A DNA stretch of 21,500 nt from Candidatus Sumerlaeota bacterium (GTDB taxonomy: Bacteria; Sumerlaeota; Sumerlaeia; JADFCT01): positions 1 through 21,500 of the forward strand of contig JAPLSP010000265.1 of assembly GCA_026398575.1 (NCBI GenBank), in the 5' to 3' direction. The notes under the pieces were generated by a model that did no database searches, was not told where the DNA came from, and worked only from the letters and a program-made list of their open reading frames with translations. Below, in pieces: positions 16,995 through 21,500 of this stretch. The translations under genes and the position numbers were made by a program. Numbering within the stretch: position 1 is the first letter of the stretch; each line of letters starts with the position of its first letter.

Positions 16995-17353
16995 TAGACG
17001 GATATGCCTTTCGTTCTGATTTCATCATGCAGAAAACTGCCCATTTCGGCGTTCTTATACTCATCGGGTGTCGCCCCCAGAATTTCCATTGAATAATAGA
17101 TTCCCATACGCGCGCGCCCTAGCAGACACAACCGATCAAAGAGATCGAATTTTTTTAAATCCTCGGAAATCACAAGCAGATCAATATCGCTTTCTTCCCC
17201 GGCTGTTCCGTGCGCATAGGAGCCAAAGAGGATTAATTCTTTAACGCGCACTCCTAGTTTTTCAAGATTGCGTTTGTATTGAGTAATAGCTTCAGTGATT
17301 TGCGGATCCATTAAATAATGCCATTGACGAATTGCTGCAATTTTTCTTTCCAT
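16994..17353 (-). CDS. MNT-type minimal nucleotidyltransferase (candidate antitoxin)
   Basis: A protein of about 119 aa with the nucleotidyltransferase signature GSYAHGTAGEESDIDLLV, which fits GS-x10-DxD exactly and so keeps the two metal-binding aspartates. Short MNT proteins of this kind (MntA type) can neutralise HEPN toxins by transferring AMP to them, and are usually encoded directly beside the HEPN gene. Here the direct neighbours are a PIN toxin pair upstream and lpdA downstream; a HEPN-like gene lies beyond lpdA. The start may be the ATG at 17353 or the later ATG at 17311 (MDPQITEAITQYK), where family similarity begins; neither has a strong ribosome binding site. The stop overlaps the lpdA start as TAATG. 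Confidence 0.88.
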   Translation of the reverse strand: MERKIAAIRQWHYLMDPQITEAITQYKRNLEKLGVRVKELILFGSYAHGTAGEESDIDLLVISEDLKKFDLFDRLCLLGRARMGIYYSMEILGATPDEYKNAEMGSFLHDEIRTKGISV

Positions 17354-17387
17354 CAAATTGCTACGGCAAGGCGCGGCTTCGTTGGTT

Positions 17388-17570
17388 TTAATCAGCCGAT
17401 GCTATGCGGCGGCCCATGGTTCTTTTTTTTATGCAGAGCCGCACCACAGGCCGCCCAGATTCCTCTTGTATTCTCCGCAGGTCCGCGCAAATAGCGTCCA
17501 GGTCGAAATTAAACTTCCTGGCATGTTCCATACGATGGCGCCTGACTTCTTCAATAATTGGGTTTTTCAT
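17388..17570 (-). CDS. Small partner protein of a PIN toxin, candidate antitoxin
   Basis: A 60-aa protein, MKNPIIEEVRRHRMEHARKF followed by NFDLDAICADLRRIQEESG, mostly helical and charged with a basic tail. I associate this pattern with small proteins encoded directly behind VapC-like PIN genes, where they are probably the antitoxin. Here the gene overlaps the PIN gene stop by ATGA, with GAGGAG inside the end of the PIN gene as ribosome binding site, so expression is strictly coupled. The order toxin then antitoxin is the reverse of classical vapBC. There is a 34-bp gap to the MNT gene. Confidence 0.8.
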   Translation of the reverse strand: MKNPIIEEVRRHRMEHARKFNFDLDAICADLRRIQEESGRPVVRLCIKKRTMGRRIASAD

Positions 17571-18046
17571 AATATCTCCTCTAACAGCTCATCGGGTGAG
17601 CAGATTTCGGGACAGCGATATCCTTCCCGCTCGATTACTTGGCGGATAATGGACCGAGTGAAAGGATTGTTCAAGTGAGCAAAATTCAAAGTTAGTAATA
17701 CTTCAATTCCATTTACAGCAGCGACAGCAATATGCAGCGCATCTTCCAGCCAATCATGCGGAACGCCCTTGGCGTGGATAATCGCCTGTGCCAGCGAGCG
17801 CGTCCTGTCATCAATATCCAAAAGAATGAAGCTTGCCAGGGCCGTTGCTCGCTTGGCGGATTGCTCTCGATCGCCGCGCTGAGCTTCCTCCAAGGTCAAA
17901 GAAGAAATGTAGGTTTTATACCGGGATGAGAGTAGAGGCCATATCTTATGCGTCGCTTTCTGATGTCCCGCAATCAAAACATCACGGCTAGTCTTAGCCG
18001 TGAAATAGCTGACAACAGTGGTCTCGATGTATACGCTTCTGCTCAT
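17567..18046 (-). CDS. VapC-family PIN-domain ribonuclease toxin
   Basis: A 159-aa PIN-domain protein. It opens SRSVYIETTVVSYFTAKTSR, continues with YISSLTLEEAQRGD, and has the C-terminal half WLEDALHIAVAAVNGIEVLL with TLNFAHLNN and a final CSPDELLEE. Acidic residues at Glu8, in LTLEEA and in EDALHIA fit the metal site of this VapC subgroup, which has Glu in place of the first Asp. PIN toxins cut RNA, usually tRNA or rRNA. The ATG at 18046 has GGAAGGA upstream, and the gene starts 28 bp after the SMP-30 gene. It overlaps its small partner gene by ATGA. Confidence 0.88.
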   Translation of the reverse strand: MSRSVYIETTVVSYFTAKTSRDVLIAGHQKATHKIWPLLSSRYKTYISSLTLEEAQRGDREQSAKRATALASFILLDIDDRTRSLAQAIIHAKGVPHDWLEDALHIAVAAVNGIEVLLTLNFAHLNNPFTRSIIRQVIEREGYRCPEICSPDELLEEIL

Positions 18047-18074
18047 AATTTTTTCCTTCCCATTGAAGGAATTG

Positions 18075-19013
18075 CTATTGCGACGCTGGCGATGATCTCC
18101 AATTGCCTGCTGCGATACCAGCCGTCTTGACCTCGACTTTGTATAATCCCGTCCGCGCCGTGATGTAGAGCGTCTTGCGGTCTTTGCCGCCGAAGGCCAG
18201 ATTCGCGGGCTGCTGCGGAACGGGGATAACGCCGATCAGCGAGCCATCCGAACGGAACACCGAGACGCCCGGTTTCGACGCGACATAGAGCCGGCCTTTT
18301 TCATCCGCCTTCATTCCATCGGGACTCGCCACGTCGCACAATTTGCGCTTGTTGGTGAGAGAACCGTCCGCTGCCACGTCATAGGCGTTGATGAACCCGG
18401 CGGTGCCCGAATCGCAGACATAAAGGATTTTTTCATCGGGCGAGAAGGCCAGTCCATTGGGCTGCGTGAAATCGTTCTCGATCACGCGCTTAACCTCGCC
18501 GCTTTTGGGGTCAATGCGATAAACGCTTTTGGCGGGGACTTCAGCGGCGCGTTTGCGCAGGCCGAACGTCGGATCGGTGAGATAAATCGCGCCGTTCGAT
18601 TGCATCACGACATCGTTCGGCGAATTGAAACGTTTGCCCTCCCACGTGGCGGCCAGCGCTTCGGTCGTTCCGTCAGCGCGCGTGCGCGAAATCAATCGGG
18701 CGTCTTCCTCGCACGCCACAAGACGGTTTTGCGCATCAAGAACAAGCCCATTCGCGCCGCCGCTCGCCTCGCGAAAAATCGAAATCCCTTTGCCCGGTTC
18801 CCATTTCATAATCCGGTTCGGAGGAATATCGCTGAAGAGCAAATACCCGTCCGGATGCCATACCGGCCCTTCCGTGAACTTGAAATCCTTCGCCAGTTCC
18901 TCGGCCTTCCCGGCGACAATGTCGTCGAGTGTTTCGGCAGCGACGCCGATTTCCGAAATGACTGGCGCCAAGCAGAAAATGCAAAGGAGCAAATGCGAAC
19001 GATCTAAAATCAT
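18075..19013 (-). CDS. SMP-30/gluconolactonase-family protein, probably exported
   Basis: A 312-aa six-bladed beta-propeller that hydrolyses sugar lactones in characterised relatives. The metal-site residues are present: Glu48 in FTEGPVWHPDG, Asn133 in NSPNDVV, Asn186 in QPNGLAFSPDE and Asp232 in ASPDGMKADEKG. The first 25 residues (MILDRSHLLLCIFCLAPVIS..) look like a signal peptide ending near VAA, so it probably acts in the periplasm or outside. The start at 19013 is set by AGGAG and overlaps the stop of the DUF3368 toxin gene as ATGA. A PIN toxin gene follows 28 bp later. A metabolic gene held between two TA pairs by overlaps is unusual. The exact substrate is unknown. Confidence 0.9.
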   Translation of the reverse strand: MILDRSHLLLCIFCLAPVISEIGVAAETLDDIVAGKAEELAKDFKFTEGPVWHPDGYLLFSDIPPNRIMKWEPGKGISIFREASGGANGLVLDAQNRLVACEEDARLISRTRADGTTEALAATWEGKRFNSPNDVVMQSNGAIYLTDPTFGLRKRAAEVPAKSVYRIDPKSGEVKRVIENDFTQPNGLAFSPDEKILYVCDSGTAGFINAYDVAADGSLTNKRKLCDVASPDGMKADEKGRLYVASKPGVSVFRSDGSLIGVIPVPQQPANLAFGGKDRKTLYITARTGLYKVEVKTAGIAAGNWRSSPASQ

Positions 19014-19498
19014 CTGTCTTCTCCTGATTTGATAAGCACTACTTTGCGAGTAAATGAGGAGAGCCTAAAATCCAAAGATTGGAGTTGTTCAAGAATTGGG
19101 GCCACCTTGGATATCAAGCCTATCTGTTTGGCTTGGATTAGAATCCCCAAGGTTCCGACGACTGGAATTCCGAGTGAAAAGGCCGCATGGCGCGCCAATT
19201 CATCGTCGAGTATTACAGTGCAGCGCCCATTCTCTAATGATAAAGATAGAACTTCTATCTCTCCAAGCCCCAAGTCTGTGATCAAAGGAAAAATCGCTGT
19301 GGATATGGGCTGCCGAACCTTGATCCACTCATATGATGCCAAGTTTGGAACAGAAACTCCAAGATTGCGTCCTGCAGATAGTTCATTAACAACAGCGGGG
19401 GGAACGACAATTGTCCCAACGACAGCAGGCAAAAGATGAATCTGCCCAGCCTGATGAAGATACTGCAGGGGGGATGTATTGCAGATGGCTTCAGACAA
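19010..19498 (-). CDS. DUF3368 PIN-like toxin
   Basis: A 162-aa predicted PIN-fold nuclease of the DUF3368 group. It starts AICNTSPLQYLHQAGQIHLL, matching the family NTSPL opening, then VVPPAVVNEL, GLGEIEVLSL, VILDDELARHAAFSLGIPVV and GTLGILIQAK. Acidic residues in VNEL, GLGEIE and LDDELAR would form the metal site. DUF3368 genes are regularly paired with UPF0175 genes in type II TA loci, and here the UPF0175 gene lies directly upstream with an 8-bp overlap. The stop overlaps the start of the SMP-30 gene by ATGA, so the toxin and a sugar enzyme are translationally coupled. Confidence 0.88.
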   Translation of the reverse strand: MSEAICNTSPLQYLHQAGQIHLLPAVVGTIVVPPAVVNELSAGRNLGVSVPNLASYEWIKVRQPISTAIFPLITDLGLGEIEVLSLSLENGRCTVILDDELARHAAFSLGIPVVGTLGILIQAKQIGLISKVAPILEQLQSLDFRLSSFTRKVVLIKSGEDR

Positions 19499-19742
19499 GG
19501 CGAGCTTCCTTTTCCAGATCCTCTTGGGACAAGCGGAAAGTATCTACGCCGTAGTCGGCAAGTTTTGTGAGAAATAGCACCTTGGGAATGCCAGCAAGAC
19601 GGGCAGCAGCTCCCGATGAAAGCCGTCTCATTTCATATAGTTTCATAGCCGCAGCCAACCGAAGCTCCTTGCCCATGTCGGATGCAGACGTCTTCAGGTC
19701 TAGCAAAGACTCATCCGGGATTTCCATGACGATTTGGCTCAT
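19491..19742 (-). CDS. UPF0175 family antitoxin
   Basis: An 83-aa protein of the UPF0175 type: IVMEIPDESLL at the N-terminus, LRLAAAMKLYEMRRLSSGAAA, then ARLAGIPKVLFLTKLADYGV with helix-turn-helix character, and a final charged helix. UPF0175 proteins act as the DNA-binding antitoxin of DUF3368 toxins, which fits the 8-bp overlap with the next gene. It probably represses its own promoter, though no separate promoter is obvious in the 76 bp after the E2 gene. The ribosome binding site is exceptionally strong (see separate entry). Confidence 0.9.
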   Translation of the reverse strand: MSQIVMEIPDESLLDLKTSASDMGKELRLAAAMKLYEMRRLSSGAAARLAGIPKVLFLTKLADYGVDTFRLSQEDLEKEARLV

Positions 19743-19749
19743 GATGGAA

Positions 19750-19758
19750 TCACCTCCT
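19750..19758 (-). promoter_or_regulatory. Near-perfect Shine-Dalgarno site for the UPF0175 antitoxin gene
   Basis: AGGAGGTGA on the minus strand lies seven bases upstream of the ATG at 19742 and is complementary to the 16S rRNA 3' end over nine bases. Much stronger than the sites of neighbouring genes, it would ensure high antitoxin output relative to the overlapping toxin gene. Confidence 0.8.
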
Positions 19759-19818
19759 GTTTGTCTTAATGCGCTGGCAAATTGCAGTTGAAACTTAGAA
19801 ATCCAGATTTTCTTTCAT

Positions 19819-21500
19819 TTAGGATATCACAGCGGTTGGATTCTCCAATATTTCCTTAAGCCGCGCCAGAAATTTCGCCGCAAGCAGGCCGTCTATGATC
19901 CGGTGATCGCAGCTCAGGGTCATCGTCATCACGCGTCCGGCGCGCATGGCGCCGTCTTTGACGATCGCGGCCTCGCGAATCGCGCTGACAGCCAAAATCG
20001 CCGCCTCGGGCGGATTGATGATGGCTGAAAATTCCTCAACGCCGAACATGCCGAGATTCGTGATCGTGAAGATGCCTTTGCCGCGTCCCTCGATCTTGCC
20101 GCCACGCGCCGCCTCGACGATTCGCCGCGTCTCGCCCGCCAGTTGCTCGAATTTCATCTGGTCCGCGCCCACCACCACCGGCACGACCAATCCCTCATCC
20201 ATCCCAACGGCGATGCCGATATTGGCCGTCGGGAATTCGACGATCTCTTCGCCGTCGAGCTGGCTGCGGAAGGCCGGGAACTCTTTAATGGCGCGCGCGC
20301 ATGCCGCGACGATCACATCGTTGAGACTACACTTGAAGGCGGCCTTGCGCTCTTGATAGAAGTCCATCATCGGCCTGGCGTCCATGGTGACGCGCGTGTA
20401 GAAGTGGGGGATCGTCTGCTTCGAGATCACCAGGTTGCGCGCGATGGCTTTGCGCATGCCGCTCAGTTTGCGGCGGACGGCGCCGCCGAGTTCTGAGTTC
20501 CGAGTTCCGAGTTCCGAGTTCCGCGTTCCGAGTTCCGCGTTGCGCGCGGCGGATGCGGCGGATAATGCGGGCGCCAGCTCTGCTGTGAGCACGTCCGTCG
20601 AGATGATGCGTCCGCCTGGGCCGCTTCCCGCGCCGACCGTCTGAAGATCAACGCCCTTCTCCTCAGCGATCTTTCGCGCGGCGGGAGAGGCTTTGACGCG
20701 GCCGCTTTCGGTCATGGCGGCTTCCTGGTGGACTGGGTGGACTGAGTGGACTGATTTCGCTGTATGGGCTGATGCCGAAGCTTGGTCTGGAGGCGCAGAT
20801 GGCTGCGTCTCTGCTTGGGCTGTCTCGCCCTGATGCGCGGCCAACCACGCTATTGCGTCGGCGTCGCTGTCCGCCAGAAGCGCCACTGGGACCTTGACCG
20901 GAACCGTCTCGCCTTCGGGAACGATGATCTTTGCCAGACGTCCCGATTGGTCCGCTTCGACTTCCATGGTGGCCTTGTCGGTTTCAATCTCGAAAATGAT
21001 CTGACCTTGCTTGATTTGGTCGCCTTCCTTCACGCGCCACTTGAGTAGCGTGCCTTCCTCCATAGACTGCCCCGCCTGCGGCATGACGATTGGGATAACC
21101 TTTTCGGGCGATCCGATATTTGCCATCGCTGTCTCCTTCTGAATCTGAACCTGCGGCTTCTGCTGACTGTCCATCGTGGAACCAGAAACTTCGCGTCCGG
21201 GACTCGGCACTCGGAACTCGGAACTCGGAACTTGCCCTTCGGAACTCTGAACTTTGAACTCTGAACTGGCCTCCCCAATCTGCGCCATCGGCGTACCTGC
21301 AGCGCCCGTTTTTCCAGCCGCAAGCAGAATCTTCTGCAGAATCCCCTCGATAGGAGACTCCAGCTCGATCAGGCATTTTTCGGATTCGAGCCGTGCGATG
21401 ATCTCGCCTTTCGCAATGGGCTGGCTTTCTGACTTCAACCATTCGCGTACAGTGGCTGACGCCGCGCCCTTTTCAATCTCCGGCAGTTTGATGGTATGCA
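19819..21500 (-). CDS. 2-oxoacid (probably pyruvate) dehydrogenase E2, dihydrolipoamide acyltransferase with two lipoyl domains (5' end at window edge)
   Basis: The frame is open to the right edge, giving about 559 residues. The first lipoyl domain starts within the first few residues (HTIKLPEIEKG) and carries its lysine in ESEK at 21378-21376. A Ser-rich repeat linker follows. The second lipoyl domain (VIPIVMPQAGQSMEEGTL) carries the classical IETDKA lysine at 20976-20974. After an Ala/His/Pro-rich linker comes an E3-binding domain (VKASPAARKIAEEKGVDL), another repeat linker, and the acyltransferase domain with HRIIDG, His at 19905-19903. It moves acyl groups from E1 to CoA. The two bases beyond the first full codon are TG, so if the next base outside is A, the gene starts ATG CAT exactly there. 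A second strong start lies inside at 21126. E3 is encoded at 15579-16994. Confidence 0.93.
   Translation of the reverse strand, partial: HTIKLPEIEKGAASATVREWLKSESQPIAKGEIIARLESEKCLIELESPIEGILQKILLAAGKTGAAGTPMAQIGEASSEFKVQSSEGQVPSSEFRVPSPGREVSGSTMDSQQKPQVQIQKETAMANIGSPEKVIPIVMPQAGQSMEEGTLLKWRVKEGDQIKQGQIIFEIETDKATMEVEADQSGRLAKIIVPEGETVPVKVPVALLADSDADAIAWLAAHQGETAQAETQPSAPPDQASASAHTAKSVHSVHPVHQEAAMTESGRVKASPAARKIAEEKGVDLQTVGAGSGPGGRIISTDVLTAELAPALSAASAARNAELGTRNSELGTRNSELGGAVRRKLSGMRKAIARNLVISKQTIPHFYTRVTMDARPMMDFYQERKAAFKCSLNDVIVAACARAIKEFPAFRSQLDGEEIVEFPTANIGIAVGMDEGLVVPVVVGADQMKFEQLAGETRRIVEAARGGKIEGRGKGIFTITNLGMFGVEEFSAIINPPEAAILAVSAIREAAIVKDGAMRAGRVMTMTLSCDHRIIDGLLAAKFLARLKEILENPTAVIS
20488..20543. 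repeat. Heptanucleotide tandem repeat (GAGTTCC), eight units
   Basis: Eight consecutive 7-bp units: GAGTTCT, four GAGTTCC, GCGTTCC, GAGTTCC, GCGTTGC. Because 3 x 7 bp equals 7 codons, the minus strand reads as a seven-residue peptide repeat (AELGTRN, SELGTRN, SELG) between the E3-binding and catalytic domains of E2. Confidence 0.92.
20728..20754. repeat. 9-bp tandem repeat (GTGGACTGR), three units
   Basis: Three consecutive copies, GTGGACTGG, GTGGACTGA, GTGGACTGA, in the linker after the second lipoyl domain. On the coding strand they give SVHSVHPVH. Confidence 0.8.
21124..21139 (-). promoter_or_regulatory. Strong internal Shine-Dalgarno and ATG within the E2 gene
   Basis: GAAGGAG at 21139-21133 lies six bases before an in-frame ATG at 21126 (MANIGSPEKVIPIV), just ahead of the second lipoyl domain. 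Initiation here would give a single-lipoyl-domain E2 of about 435 aa, a usual length. This may be the ancestral start, with the first lipoyl domain joined later, or a real second start. Confidence 0.6.
21202..21271. repeat. Heptanucleotide tandem repeat (ACTCGGA/ACTCTGA), ten degenerate units, opposite orientation
   Basis: Ten 7-bp units on the plus strand: ACTCGGC, three ACTCGGA, ACTTGCC, CTTCGGA, ACTCTGA, ACTTTGA, ACTCTGA, ACTGGCC. The core is GGAACTC on the plus strand, the reverse complement of the array at 20488-20543. On the coding strand it reads SSEFKVQ, SSEGQVP, SSEFRVP between the two lipoyl domains. Confidence 0.9.

Noticed and set aside
20488..20543. CRISPR array
   Set aside because: The units are 7 bp with no spacers and are read through as protein.

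Overview
The window is a gene-dense stretch from a fairly GC-rich, saccharolytic bacterium. Almost every gene is on the minus strand, and only two small genes (8207-8674) are on the plus strand. I see no tRNA, rRNA, CRISPR array, transposase or phage gene. Several things fit an uncultured, environmental, Gram-negative lineage: secreted sugar-active proteins, a standalone GMP-synthetase-like PP-loop enzyme, many small toxin-antitoxin (TA) genes, and short tandem DNA repeats read as protein linkers. A PVC-like or related phylum (Lentisphaerota, Hydrogenedentota or Sumerlaeota type) is a guess from general resemblance, not a result.

Left block (1-5966, minus strand): a DUF1846 protein, a standalone GMP-synthase-like ATP pyrophosphatase and carB (carbamoyl-phosphate synthase large subunit), followed by a possible partial gene at the left edge. 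Neither amidotransferase synthetase has its glutaminase partner in the window. The DUF1846 gene has a good sigma70-type promoter (6127-6156) and a leader of about 200 nt that holds a 102-bp near-perfect palindrome (5946-6047).

Middle block (6266-8674): an orphan Phd/YefM-like antitoxin behind a GH29 alpha-L-fucosidase, a YgiT-type zinc-finger protein, and, divergent from it, a two-gene plus-strand cassette (DUF4258-like plus DUF2283).

Right block (8671-21500, all minus strand): an unbroken chain of fifteen genes with gaps of at most 76 bp and many overlaps. In transcription order it runs: pyruvate/2-oxoacid dehydrogenase E2 (start at or just beyond the right edge); UPF0175 antitoxin and DUF3368 PIN toxin; SMP-30/gluconolactonase; VapC-like PIN toxin and its small partner; MNT nucleotidyltransferase; dihydrolipoyl dehydrogenase (E3); an uncharacterised 146-aa protein and a HEPN-like protein; secreted BNR_4 beta-propeller; secreted carboxypeptidase-regulatory-like protein; PHP-like protein; and a bifunctional class II aldolase/short-chain dehydrogenase of the rhamnulose-phosphate aldolase type. 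The E2 and E3 of one enzyme complex are thus separated by three TA-like units and a sugar lactonase, several joined by ATGA or TAATG start/stop overlaps.

The most interesting items are the TA genes threaded into the E2-E3 operon, the uncharacterised 146-aa/HEPN-like pair with an MNT gene nearby, the heptanucleotide repeats in opposite orientations inside the E2 linkers, and the palindrome in the DUF1846 leader.
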